Shown here: piece by piece, positions 53,678 through 64,000 of the stretch
How positions within the stretch are numbered: position 1 is the stretch's first letter
How the letters are laid out: each line of letters begins with the position of its first letter
Assembly (NCBI GenBank): GCA_015350385.1
Contig: WNKI01000003.1
Location: 126,644-190,643 of the forward strand
Reading direction: 5' to 3'
DNA length: 64,000 bases
DNA from: Aculops lycopersici
Taxonomy: Eukaryota > Arthropoda > Arachnida > Trombidiformes > Eriophyidae
Translations under genes and position numbers: made by a program
The notes under the pieces: generated by a model
The model's database searches: none
The model's input: the letters and a program-made list of their open reading frames with translations, nothing else
What the model was told of the DNA's origin: nothing

Positions 53678-56354
53678 TCTGGCTGGTTGGCGATCATCTT
53701 GCCTAGCGAGAAAATCAATTCCTATTTTGTATCTATTAAATTTTTGATAAGCAAGCTAAAGTTATGATGCAAGCTGTTGCTTTATGTCGCAATTTGCTCT
53801 TGTTTCTTCTATATCGTTTAATTCAACATCTAGTGCATTTTCAGAGAGATTTAATTAGTATCATAATACTGATATTGAATATCGAACTACAATTCATATT
53901 ATAATATAAAACAATAATAACAACAAATTTGATAATTAAAGAATCTAGCCAAAGTCAACATGATCCGCTCTCTATGTGTCACCAAATTTAGTGCAAGCAT
54001 GTGATACTGCATGTAGAAAACAAGCTGTAGCTTGCCTACACGAACCGTTCGCTATCTCAACGCGCGCAAGTGTGTGACAATGTTATCAGCATCGTGCATC
54101 GGCGTTGCGCCTCAGACACTGGTCTTGCGACTCAACAAGTTCACCAAACTTTTTTGCCTCCTTTCAATGGAACTTTGGATTCAAGGTATTATCTTCAAAG
54201 TAACAATCATTGCCTTAGATTAGAGGGACGATAAAGATTGGATTCATTTGGCACTGCGATTGTTGCAAAACGATGGTGATAAAGTTGACTACAAGAGTTC
54301 CGAGCGCTAGGCGCTCGCCGTCGACGAGTCTAGCAGTTCCATTGGCTGATAAGCTCGCGACGCACTAGGTGGCGCCAAAGTTTGCCTCCCTCCATCTCTA
54401 TTGCCGATAAAGATCAAAATTGTACTAATCCATCCACACGGCTTCTGAATGATGTCAAGTCTCAGGTGCCTCCATAAGCCACCACCACCACCACCACCAC
54501 CACTAGTGATCCAAATGAGCATGCGCAAGTGAAATCGGAGAGCTTCTAGTGGGGATTCACTTGCTTGTGCTCCAGATAGAATTTATTTACAAATTCATTC
54601 AAAGCTTCCGAGGCACATGTTTGCATTCTTGCTCTCAAAGTGGACGGCTGGAACGAAACAACAAGTCGTTGTTCCTTTGTTTTTCTAGCGAGCCACATAG
54701 TCATCAAATGGAGGATAAGAGAAAGTGGAATACAATATATCACACAACCACTAGGAAATTAGGCAAACACACAGCAAAACAATCTCAAGAGACGGAACTG
54801 AATCAACTCAACTTTTCCAGGTAGATGATGATTGCTGAATCTGAAGTTCTTGGGCAAGAAAGAAGGAGACTTGGAAGCGGAGAGAGAAAACAATCGAGCT
54901 AAAGAAGGAGGAGGGGGAAGTAACGTAGGAGAATCGAAGACTTGAAAAGAAGGCAAAGAAAGAGAAAGCGACTTGAATATCAAACAGGAGCAAACTTTCA
55001 GGCTGCTTTCGGTTTCCATCGTCTGCAAAGAAAGGAAGATCCGGGAATTCGAGGCTCAAGTTTGGTCATCGTCGATCGCTATTGGGTAAGTAAAAGTTGG
55101 GTGTGCTTTCGTTTTGTTGTTGCTGGCCTCACTGATGATATGTAAAGAGAGCAGCGATTCTAAGGTGAGCGCATNNNNNNNNNNNNNNNNNNNNNNNNNN
55201 NNNNNNNNNNNNNNNNNNNNNNNNNNNNNNNNNNNNNNNNNNNNNNNNNNNNNNNNNNNNNNNNNNNNNNNNNNNNNNNNNNNNNNNNNNNNNNNNNNNN
55301 NNNNNNNNNNNNNNNNNNNNNNNNNNNNNNNNNNNNNNNNNNNNNNNNNNNNNNNNNNNNNNNNNNNNNNNNNNNNNNNNNNNNNNNNNNNNNNNNNNNN
55401 NNNNNNNNNNNNNNNNNNNNNNNNNNNNNNNGAGAGAGAGAGAGAGAGAAAGAGAAATTTTTGAAGTGAGAGAATGGAATCCTCAATATGAGATTCATAT
55501 TCAAAGACCATAGAGAATTATCTGATTTGACTGCCTGTTCACCTGTTTGGCTCGGGGGCGAGTGGCGCCATGGTCGCTGTTGTCCTATCATCTGCAACCA
55601 CCATCGCCCCAGGAGAAGCTAATAGTTTGTTGGCCACCAGTAAACACATATACTCTCCCCACTCAACCACTTGTTCTACTTTGCATTGGCTAACATCTCA
55701 ATCTCACTATGTGCTCTCACTTTTTCATCGCTCAAGATTCAGCTTGAGGAAAAATGGGCAAAATTTTCCCAAATTTCTCTAGCTTGGCCTAAAGAGCAAA
55801 CAAACGTGCTGCTGGCCACCAACGATGTTGCACTTGCCTCGAGGCGGCATGAGCAATCATCGCTCGACCGAAGTGTGTACTTTGTAATCAGAGCCACTGG
55901 TTGTGTGTAATTTACTCAACTCAACTCGAGTTGCGTTGCAACTCAATTGGATCCTCACTCTCTCTGTTTGCGGTGTAATCACTGGCACCTGTGCCCTTAC
56001 CTGGCGGCCATCTCGCTTCTCTAACAATCGTTTCGAGTAACTTGCACAAAACCGACCGACCAACCACCTGGGAGCAATCAAATCACACGAGCTCCTCTCT
56101 TTCAGAGTCTCTCGCGAGTTGCCAACGAGCCATAGGAGCTAACGGGAGAGAAAAACCATAGACTTGAGCAGCAATCAATTGGCGGGCCAAATTGTGCGGA
56201 AGTCGCCGGGAAGCTAGCGCGCGGCGCCCACTTCCGCTCGCTCCCGTTTGTTGCTCATGTGATTGCTGCTTCAACACGTGAGAAATCAATCACTTTGCCC
56301 TATTCACTATCTGGTCGAATAATAGCGGAAGGGAGAGATTAACATGCGCTGAGG
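53678..56354. other. Gene-poor stretch with the assembly gap
   Basis: About 2.7 kb upstream of the LRR gene. It contains an AT-rich promoter-like segment (53.8-53.95 kb), a CCA run (54480-54503), purine-rich sequence around 54.85-55.0 kb and the 257-base gap. No credible gene. Confidence 0.5.
55175..55431. other. Assembly gap (run of N)
   Basis: 257 unknown bases. The right flank begins directly with (GA)n (55432-55449), so the gap probably covers a GA-rich simple repeat that could not be assembled. Confidence 0.99.
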
Positions 56355-56840
56355 TTACTTATACAAGAAAAGGTAGTCGGTTGGTAGACATTGCTCCTCG
56401 TTCTCTATCTTCCACCTAATAACAAACCCAATCGATTTGTCGATCCAATAATCTAATGGGCGTCTATAGTTGGTGCACTCGCCAATCCATTTGCCACCTG
56501 GCGGTGGAGGTTTTCTTTGCATGTTATAGAGACAAATGACATCTTTAGTCTCGGGTGTTTGCATGCTCTTCTTTCGTTTGCACAGAGGTTCTCGATCCAC
56601 CGGAAGCGACGGTCCAATCAATCGAAAGTTGATTGTAAGTCTACATTGCACATATGCCATAACAACCATATAAAACTTCTCGTGTTGAAGCATTTGGTGG
56701 CCTAGATAACCGAGTTCAACTCCAAGTCCAAAAAACAAACAACTCTCGCACTCTGCCACCCTGGCCGGTGGTTTCTTGTGACTGTTGGTTTTGTTATTTT
56801 GGATCTTTTGCTTATACTCTTGCTCGGGAACCTCCGACAA
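56355..56840 (-). CDS. Candidate terminal exon or orphan protein
   Basis: A minus-strand frame of 161 codons with balanced composition and no simple repeats, unlike its surroundings. It has no ATG before residue 50, so it may be the last exon of a gene. Features: Cys pairs near residues 31-34, a hydrophobic aromatic segment (FYMVVMAYVQCRLTINFRLIGP), a basic KRKK, a proline-rich RKPPPPGGKWIGECTNY segment, and an aromatic end (DYLFLYK). I do not recognise a family. Confidence 0.4.
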   Translation of the reverse strand: MSEVPEQEYKQKIQNNKTNSHKKPPARVAECESCLFFGLGVELGYLGHQMLQHEKFYMVVMAYVQCRLTINFRLIGPSLPVDREPLCKRKKSMQTPETKDVICLYNMQRKPPPPGGKWIGECTNYRRPLDYWIDKSIGFVIRWKIENEEQCLPTDYLFLYK

Positions 56841-57773
56841 TTTGGGTGTCCATGCCCATCAATCACTCGAGCAGTCGAGACATAGACCGCGAGAGGCAAA
56901 CTTTCTCTCACGATCGAGATTCTGGGATTGAGTTTTGGTTGCCTGCTTGTAAAAGTTGGAATTCAAATCCATCGGCTAGCTCGCCCCCCAGTTTAACACG
57001 CGCACCTACTCCTCTAACCTGACCGACCGTCTAGCGTGGGCTTCCCTTTCCTCCTTCCCTCCACAAAGCAACTTGTTAACTCGGCCATCGGCCCCTCCGA
57101 GTGATAAGTGGGCTTCGAGTGTGTAATTTGAATCGAAAGAGGCCATAGGCGCCGGCCACTTGCCAGCCAACGGTTTGCTGATAACTCGACAAGAGGGCAG
57201 AGATAATGAGATCACGAGATCCGTTTGCTCGTCAGCCGGTTGAAGTGGCCGAGACGAGATGACCAGAGACGCGGAGGACCAGCGAGCTGAGCAAATTCTT
57301 TGTGCCGCATGGATCAGTCTCCAAAATCACAAAATTGTTTGTGAGCTACGGGGAAAAAGTAGAGCAATCGCATAGAGGAGTCTCAGTTTCAAGTTCCAAT
57401 AGAGATCTCAACTCGTCACCGTGGCCACATTCATTGGTTATCCGGATGCTCGATCGGATCCGATTTCGTGCGATTACTTCTCTCTCTATCTCCATCCCTC
57501 TCTCGATTGCTTTCCAAATCTTTCTCTCAAAAAAACTCCCGTTTTTCCAGTTTTTTGCTCCAAAATCAACCGAGATGCAGCGAGCAGTTGACAGAATCAA
57601 GTGGCCAATCAATCAGGTGAGGTGCTGGTTGTTGGCTCGTCCGCTCGAAACTTCCTCGATGTGCCCACTTCACGCCAGTCAATCAGATGAACTCCGCGTG
57701 TACTTGCCGGCTACAGTGCCGGTGGCAGTACGAGAAGCAGCAGCTTGGTGCCACGCGCCGCCGCAATGCAAAC

Positions 57774-57809
57774 TCTCAGGTGCATCATGATGGCCAGTTG
57801 CACCTGAGA
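57774..57809. repeat. Inverted repeat, 11-base perfect arms, 14-base loop
   Basis: TCTCAGGTGCA and its reverse complement TGCACCTGAGA flank a 14-base loop that itself contains TCATGA. Both arms contain the CAGGTG E-box. Confidence 0.9.
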
Positions 57810-58587
57810 TCACGGCGCACGCGAGCTGAATTCAATCTGACGAGAGCAGAGCGCCAAATGAAATGCAACTTGTAAAATTAACCGACTGGTCAGTTTGGCC
57901 AGTAGTTCTTTTTGGCGAGTAAATTAAATTAAAATCAACTGTGTGAGCACCAACTAGCTAAGGCGCCAGCGAGCAGCGAGAAAAAGGTGAGCAGTCGTCG
58001 CCAGGGAAAGAGAAGGAGGAGAAGTAAACTGGTTGGGCCAGCCAAATTCAAGGGGGGGGGGAAAGTAGTTCAGGTAAAGTGTCAGTTTAGGGGCGTTCGA
58101 GAAATTTAAATTATTTTCCTGCGGTATCTTTCATCATTGAAACAACACTCACCTTCGTGGTCGTCGTCGCATTCTCGCCCTCTCGCTGCGTTCACTCCAT
58201 CGCCATTTGGTTACTTGTTACTCCAGGTTGCTCGTCATAAGCATCACATTTTCTCGCGCACTAAAAGCGGCGACTTTTAGTTTCCTTTTGGTCCTCCAAG
58301 TTCGGGTTTGTTCTTGCTTTGAAAGGTTCAAATTTTGCAGACTGAACCCAATGCCTTCTAAACCAGTGTGTCTGTGTTGCTTGTGTGAATATAAAATTGT
58401 GTTAAAATTAATAATCACTCTTGTAACTCTTGTGGGCGGAAACAAATGATTCGACTAAATCGGAGATGGTTGGTGTTTGTAGCGAGTACAAATCTCTCAG
58501 GTGGTTGTAAAATTTTCCATTTTCTCCAGTGCACTGCGCAGCGGAACTAAATTATCACTGCCGTTCGTGCGCTGAATAGGTAACGTC

Positions 58588-58615
58588 GGCTTGATATATA
58601 TATGTATATCAAGCC
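58588..58615. repeat. TA-rich perfect hairpin
   Basis: GGCTTGATATA, loop TATATG, then TATATCAAGCC: 11-base arms that match exactly. It is followed by further TATATA/GTGTAT sequence to about 58660. Confidence 0.9.
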
Positions 58616-61196
58616 GTGTGTGTATATATATATGTACAAGATGTATATATATATAAATAAAAATCATGCTAGTCACTGGTGGCTATCAGGTTTCGTATGA
58701 GCAACTGAGACTGCAACCAGCAAATATTGCTAGCGGAAGAGAGTGAGATAATTCTTGCACGCAAAGTGGCCGCTAGATTTTTCCCTCTCGCGCCATTCGC
58801 GAGCTTTCAATTCGATTAGCTCGCGTGAGCGTTATTTTAATGGCCCTTTTAGGCAACTCTGAGCTTTTGGAGCCGAAAGTTGAGGTTAGAGTTGGAGATG
58901 AAGTTTGAGTCATAATCAAAGCAAAGAAAGAGACAGTGACCGAGAAATAATAATAGTAGTAATAATAAAATTCTTCTCCTTACCTGTAGCCAGTCTCCAT
59001 GGCTATTGCTGATTATGAGCTACGACGCGACTCTACGCAACGACCGATAACTGCATTCTCTCTCTCTCTCTCTCGCTTTCTCGTAGGAATGATGATGACG
59101 ACCAAGGCAAACAGGTAGCCAATGGTTGTCGTCGTCGTCGTCTGGAGATGCCGTCGACATTGGCGTTTGCGCGCTGAGTTTGGCGGCCAATTTGATGGTC
59201 AGTTAGTGGCCAAACTACGCACGCAGAGTAACAGGTTGCTCTTGCCTGTACCTAGCTATCTACACTTATACCTGCAACTAAAACTATGACTCAACAACAA
59301 TTTCGAGGCTTTGAGCTGATGCCGCGCGTACCATAAGACCACCGCAATTTCGTTTATATATTTTTTTTCTCTCCCTCTCTCGCTCTCACCTGGCCAAGCG
59401 AGATTCAGGTACGAGAAAGTCAATGAGCCAGCGCCACGCCTTCTGCGCTCAAAGTGAGCCACTTATTTATTGAGCCTCTCACAACAGTTTCGTTGTTTTT
59501 GTCCTATCTGCTATCGCGGTCGAGAGATAAAAGCGAGTTGGAGCAAAACGTTTTTCTGCTTAGTTTTGTTTTACCGGTCAGTCTATGGTCGACAACGACG
59601 CCGTGGTCCGCGATTTTCTCGATGCTTTGCGGTGTTGGTGGCTACTCCTGACCATTGGCTTGCGGTGTTGATGTGGATGTTGATTCAGTTTAGTTTTACT
59701 TTGCAGCGCGTCGCTCCTAAATAGACGGCTAGAGTATAGCAAACAGATGAGAGAACGCGTTGGCCATTTACACTACACGCATCCTTAATTGCAATTTTTC
59801 CGCCATTCGATGTCTAAATGGCCGCAAACTTTTCGAGGCCAGAAGTGGAGTGCAATGGAAGCGGCGGCAACAATCGCTCGCATTTACCTTGGCATCGGGG
59901 CCGGTCAGGTAGCATAGCTGTAGCAGCGCGACTAAAGCTTGGTCGCCAAATAGAGCCACTGGAGCGCCAGCTCACAACATTGTAATCAGCATCTGCATTC
60001 GTCGCAGTTGTGCGGCATTAGCGCCGTCGGTATCGGCGGCTGGTATAGTCTAGTTTTAATTGCCTTTTCTCTCTTTTTCCATTGGGGCTCTTAAAACTGG
60101 ACCTCAAAAATCAACTGGCCAGTTGGTGGTTGTTGGTGTCGATTTCAGCAGCAGCAGTGGCCGCCGGCTCTCTCACACACACACACACACATAGCAAGCG
60201 AACGCGCTCGCATCAACAGTTGGTTGGTCGGTGTGTGCGCGAGTTTGCGCACTTCGAAACTCGAATCTTTCGGGCCACTTTGGTCGCCATCGTCGTGGTG
60301 GTTGCTGCCGATGCCGCTGCCGCCGACATTACAAAGAGAAGCCAGCGAGAGATTTATGAGTCCGGCACTTGAGTTGCACTCAGTTTGCTCTGTTTGATCG
60401 AAGCAAAAATCAATGCCAACTTTGAGGTAAAGTGTAAACGAAGCAAGGGAGCGAGTGAGCGAGAGGAAGTGGCGACTTGTTGTTCCGGTTTGGAGTTGAC
60501 TAACCAGCAGCAGGAGCAACAAAATTCGCGCGTTAATCTGGCGAGACAACACAAGTAGCAGTAGCAGTAACTGGAGTGTGGAAAAATTTGATTGAATTCC
60601 GTTATGCTCTTTGCGGCGGCTTCTACTTGCTGCCTCCACTACCACAACTACTGCGACTACTTGTCTGAAAGAGAGAGTGAGGGAATCTTGAAGAATCCAC
60701 AAGTTTCCCCGAGGAAGACGGAGTAAAGTGGCCAAGAAGCGAGAAAGTATAGAGATTTTGGGCGAGAGATTTAGACTACACTGTGCCACAAAGTTAAGTG
60801 GTGAAAGTAACTCTCGAGTTTTCAGTAGCACTGAGTACACAGAAAAACAGTCAGTCAGTCAGTCAGCCACTTTCTTTAACCTGTCAATCAGATGAACGTT
60901 TGCGCGTGCAACAAAGCGGATTGATTGGCACAGGTAAAGTGGCAGTAGCTTTGGTGGATATCAAGAGAGAAAAGGAGGAAGTCAGCCAGTCAAATTGTCA
61001 GTTGGATTGAACGCAAAGCGAAAGAGAAAGAGAAGGAAAGTGAGTGTGCCGTGCAAAGAGAGAAAGAATTTTGACATTTGGCAAAAAGTACCACTTTGTA
61101 GCAACTAAACTCAACTAAACTTGGCTCAAATTTCAATTCGATAATTGATATATTTACACCTTCGAACACTTAACACCTTTGCCCAGTTTCCCAGCT

Positions 61197-61226
61197 GAGC
61201 CGAGCCGAGCCGAGCCGAGCCAAGCC
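61197..61226. repeat. (GAGCC)n minisatellite
   Basis: Five perfect GAGCC units and one CAAGCC variant, about 530 bases upstream of the ADAMTS-like start. Confidence 0.9.
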
Positions 61227-61752
61227 AACTATTGACGGCTTGTGTTTGCGTGTGAAAAGTTTCAATATCAAGTGTGTTTACTCGGTGAAAAGTAGCTTTG
61301 CCGTCCAGTGGATCATTTCAAGAATCCCCTGAGACGTCATCTTTTTTCGCTCTCAAGTCTCTTGTCAACACAACAACAGCTCACGAGCCAACTGTTGATT
61401 TGGCGCGCTTCCATTGTGGCGGCGGCTCCAGCGAGACATAGCGACCAGGTAATTTGCGCGTGCATTAGGATAGAGTTGAGAGGTTTTTCGGGAGAAATTT
61501 CTAATGAGTTTTTTGTGCGAAAAAACTCGGGTTTTCCCTACTTTGGTTCAAGATTAACAGTTAAAAAATAGCAAAAAGCAAGAGCGTTAACCTCTAATCT
61601 CTCACACCTCGATTATGTGCCGTTTTCCATTTTAGATTCAAGAGAAACCAAGAGTCAAGTTGAATGAGGAACTGAAAATTATCAATGCAAAATCATAATA
61701 ACATTATCAAGAAAATATATCAAGTACATTTATTTATTAATGCTCCCTAAAA

Positions 61753-64000
61753 ATGAAGCCAATAGAAGAGTCGGCTCGACATCAGCGAGCAACTCGAAAG
61801 CATCAACAAGTTGTTGCATCAAGTCATGAGAGGAGAGGGAAGCAGAAAGCAAATTTAAGGGCAAAATCAAACTCGATGTCCATTCGCTTGGCTGTCATCC
61901 TCAACACATTTGCAATCCACTTGTTGTTGTTTGTTATTTTAATTGCATTAGCCACAAGCACAGATTCAAATCAAGTTTTATGTTTCGAGCATCACAACCA
62001 CCACCAACATCATCATCATCAGCAGCAGCATTATCACTCTGAACATGATAGTAATCAATATCAGCACCAAGAGCTCAATAGTCAGATTGCATTAGAGGAA
62101 GAGATACCACTTGGTCCGCCAACAGAAGAGCAATTTTCAAACAGTAATAATATTCTCTCCGACTCTATTACAAGTAAAAGTAGCAACAACAACAACAATA
62201 GTAATAATAATGATGCAACAGCAACCAAAGGGCAATCACCGGCGACGAGCCGTGGCGATGAAATTAGAGCGCCGCCACTTGTTGCCAGCAGTCACGAGAA
62301 GTTGACTCGTCAGCAGGAGGAGTCAAATTCGGCATCGAGTTTATTTGAAAACCAAGTGGTTGATCCATTTGCGTTTACATTCGAGAATTATCTCCGTGAT
62401 GCGGCGGCATTGGAATCGACCGAAGCGCTGGCATCATCCTCGCCATTGTCAGCAGCAACAACGACCACAGTAATCCCCACGACAACTAAGATACAAAGCG
62501 ATAAACAGATAAAAACAAGTGGCAATTTGGATTCGAAAGCAACAAATTTAACGACCACATCGACGACAATTAGTCCAAGTGCTAGTGGTCTCGTCATAGA
62601 GGACGAGGATAACTCGTTATTCGGAGAGTCGAGGGCAAAGTCTGAAACTTTGCCGAGGGCAAATCAAGTTATCGATTACGTATTTCCGTCTACATCACAA
62701 GAGCAAGAGCAACAAAGTCAACAACAACAACAACAACAGGAAAGACCACTGGTTGATAAGGAGATAAAGTTGCCATTTAAATGGAAGCAACTGCTCACTA
62801 GCAAGTGCTCAAGGGAATGCGGTCGCGGCCAGAGGATAAATCACATATCATGCATTGATCTCAAGTTCAACGTCCGCGTGGACAATGAGTTTTGCCTACG
62901 CTATGGCCAGGAGCTGTTGCCTAGGCCAAGCGAGTTGAGTGATGAAATTTGCAATGAAGTCGACTGTCCAGCTCAGTGGACATCGGAGGAGTTGGCCAGC
63001 AACAGGAAGCAGCAGCAGCAGCAGCATGAGCATCAGGCAGCTAGCAATCGATTTAAGCGAGTTAGATGCTCTCGGGTTAATAAATTCGGCGAGACAGTTT
63101 ATGTGGATGACTCAGAGTGCAACAACTCAGGCGAGAACATAATCAACTCGAACGAGGCGAGCGACTCGCCAAGAGGAAGTGGCGGAGCCACAGATAGTCG
63201 GCGTCAATTCAGTCAAGAGCCGCCTCCGTCGCCAGCGCAAGTTGCCGACGAGTATAGTGTCGACTTAAGCGATGGTGCAAATACCAATGCAAACGAAATT
63301 TCACCTCACACTCTGTCAATAAGCAACCTGGTTGATTCAAATAATATTGGCCATCGTCAACACGATCACGTAATTGGAGCGCACAATGCAATGGTTAACA
63401 GCATCCAGCCATTCTTTGAGCCAGGCCCATGGAGCGAGTGCTCAGGAGCCACCTGTGGCCAGTTGGGCACGCGCAGCCGGAAGTTGACCTGCCACGTCTA
63501 CCTGTCCAGATCGGAGAAGTTTGCCGAGCTTCCGGAAGCGAGTTGCCACGAGTCAGTTGCAAGGAAACCCCACACTCAGGAGCCATGTTACATGGACTGC
63601 CCGCCCCAGTTGGCCATTCAGGAGGACGAGAGTGCGGAGTCAAGTTTACGTTTAAATTCAACAAACGACATCATTGGAGGCAATAGCAACTTCGACGAAA
63701 CCATCTACGACCTCGAAATGACCAGGTACATTTGGCGACTGAACGGCTGGACCAAGTGCAGTGCCGAGTGTTTGGGCGGCCTAAGAGAGAGCATCATTGA
63801 GTGTTGGGATAAGGTTGCCGAGATGGCGGTTGGAGCTGAACTTTGTCAGAGTAATGGAGAGATGGAGAAGCCTGCAATCGCAACGGAAACTTGCAATGAC
63901 ATTCCCTGTGCGCCAGAGTGGCGCTTAGAACCCTTCGGCGAGTGCACGCGCAAATGCGGATCGGCGGGCATTAGGACTCGCTCGGTGACTTGCGTGCAAC
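61753..64000 (+). CDS. ADAMTS-like secreted protein with thrombospondin type-1 repeats, 5' part
   Basis: Open to the window end (749 residues so far). An upstream in-frame ATG at 61753 gives a 41-residue basic leader; Met42 (61876) starts a clean signal peptide (RLAVILNTFAIHLLLFVILIALA), so either start is possible. A His-rich stretch and a long Ser/Thr/Asn/Gln-rich linker follow. TSP1 repeats start at about residue 343 (LLTSKCSRECGRGQR), 557 (GPWSECSGATCGQLGTRSR), 658 (NGWTKCSAECLGGLRE) and 721 (EPFGECTRKCGSAGIRTRS). A further repeat at about 405 is split by a Gln-rich insertion and lacks its first Trp/Cys set. There is no metalloprotease domain before them, so this fits the ADAMTS-like class of matrix proteins. 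The gene continues beyond the window. Confidence 0.8.
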   Translation, partial: MKPIEESARHQRATRKHQQVVASSHERRGKQKANLRAKSNSMSIRLAVILNTFAIHLLLFVILIALATSTDSNQVLCFEHHNHHQHHHHQQQHYHSEHDSNQYQHQELNSQIALEEEIPLGPPTEEQFSNSNNILSDSITSKSSNNNNNSNNNDATATKGQSPATSRGDEIRAPPLVASSHEKLTRQQEESNSASSLFENQVVDPFAFTFENYLRDAAALESTEALASSSPLSAATTTTVIPTTTKIQSDKQIKTSGNLDSKATNLTTTSTTISPSASGLVIEDEDNSLFGESRAKSETLPRANQVIDYVFPSTSQEQEQQSQQQQQQQERPLVDKEIKLPFKWKQLLTSKCSRECGRGQRINHISCIDLKFNVRVDNEFCLRYGQELLPRPSELSDEICNEVDCPAQWTSEELASNRKQQQQQHEHQAASNRFKRVRCSRVNKFGETVYVDDSECNNSGENIINSNEASDSPRGSGGATDSRRQFSQEPPPSPAQVADEYSVDLSDGANTNANEISPHTLSISNLVDSNNIGHRQHDHVIGAHNAMVNSIQPFFEPGPWSECSGATCGQLGTRSRKLTCHVYLSRSEKFAELPEASCHESVARKPHTQEPCYMDCPPQLAIQEDESAESSLRLNSTNDIIGGNSNFDETIYDLEMTRYIWRLNGWTKCSAECLGGLRESIIECWDKVAEMAVGAELCQSNGEMEKPAIATETCNDIPCAPEWRLEPFGECTRKCGSAGIRTRSVTCVQ

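Larger units (their letters stand above)
56841..61752. other. Gene-poor stretch upstream of the ADAMTS-like gene
   Basis: About 4.9 kb without a credible coding region. It holds an inverted repeat (57774-57809), a TA-rich hairpin block (58588-58660), a G9 run (about 58053), CT tracts near 59.06 and 59.37 kb, a CA tract (60175-60190), CAGT repeats (60849-60866) and a GAGCC tract (61197-61226). The last kilobase is probably promoter and 5' UTR. Confidence 0.5.

Noticed and set aside
1..64000. CRISPR arrays, bacterial operons, rRNA genes or intact transposons
   Set aside because: No regularly spaced repeats, no ribosomal RNA signatures, and no transposase, reverse transcriptase or integrase frames were seen.

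Overview
The window is animal nuclear DNA, most likely from an arthropod. Genes carry short GT-AG introns (66 to 101 nt in the compact part), AATAAA poly(A) signals and TATA-like promoters. Recognisable families include a dacapo/p27-type CDK inhibitor, Jupiter, a halfway-like LRR protein, midline-fasciclin-like FAS1 modules and an Asterix/GTSF1-like zinc finger. A mite or a small crustacean would fit, but I cannot fix the species from sequence alone. There is one assembly gap (55175-55431).

Layout. 1-9028: minus-strand FAS1 adhesion protein whose first exon encodes about 1265 residues, mostly Gln- and Ser/Thr-rich. A second exon lies at 681-848 across a 4.4 kb intron, and the gene runs off the left edge. 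9.8-16.1 kb: compact housekeeping cluster of IER3IP1/Yos1, MRPL30, PSMB3, a GTSF1-like CHHC finger protein, NOP9 and a small two-cistron gene; a candidate YbaY-like gene lies between PSMB3 and the GTSF1-like gene. 16.4-25.0 kb: candidate multi-exon membrane-protein gene on the minus strand, otherwise non-coding. 25-35 kb: about 10 kb with no convincing gene, rich in microsatellites and perfect inverted repeats. 35-53.7 kb: dense genes, in order Jupiter homologue, PIGL, TMEM79/MAPEG-like, CDK inhibitor, NudC-domain protein, PHPT1, BORCS7, ATG3, SUMO, SRP68, VPS26C, a degenerate cytosolic carboxypeptidase 6 and an LRR transmembrane protein. 53.7-61.7 kb: mostly non-coding, with one orphan reading frame. 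61.75 kb to the end: 5' part of an ADAMTS-like thrombospondin-repeat protein, open at the right edge.

Functionally, the compact genes serve ER/Golgi traffic (IER3IP1, SRP68, VPS26C, PIGL), proteostasis (PSMB3, SUMO, ATG3, NudC), lysosome positioning (BORCS7), ribosome production (NOP9, MRPL30) and cell-cycle or cytoskeleton control (CDK inhibitor, Jupiter, CCP6-like). The three large extracellular genes (FAS1, LRR, ADAMTS-like) sit in or beside the sparse DNA. I see no operon of a new pathway. The most notable points are the carboxypeptidase-6 relative that has lost its zinc ligands, an SRP68 lacking its middle half, a CDK inhibitor with widely separated cyclin and CDK motifs, very tight same-strand gene pairs (one with an ATGA stop/start overlap), a dispersed CAACAAGT word and several perfect hairpins in gene-poor DNA.
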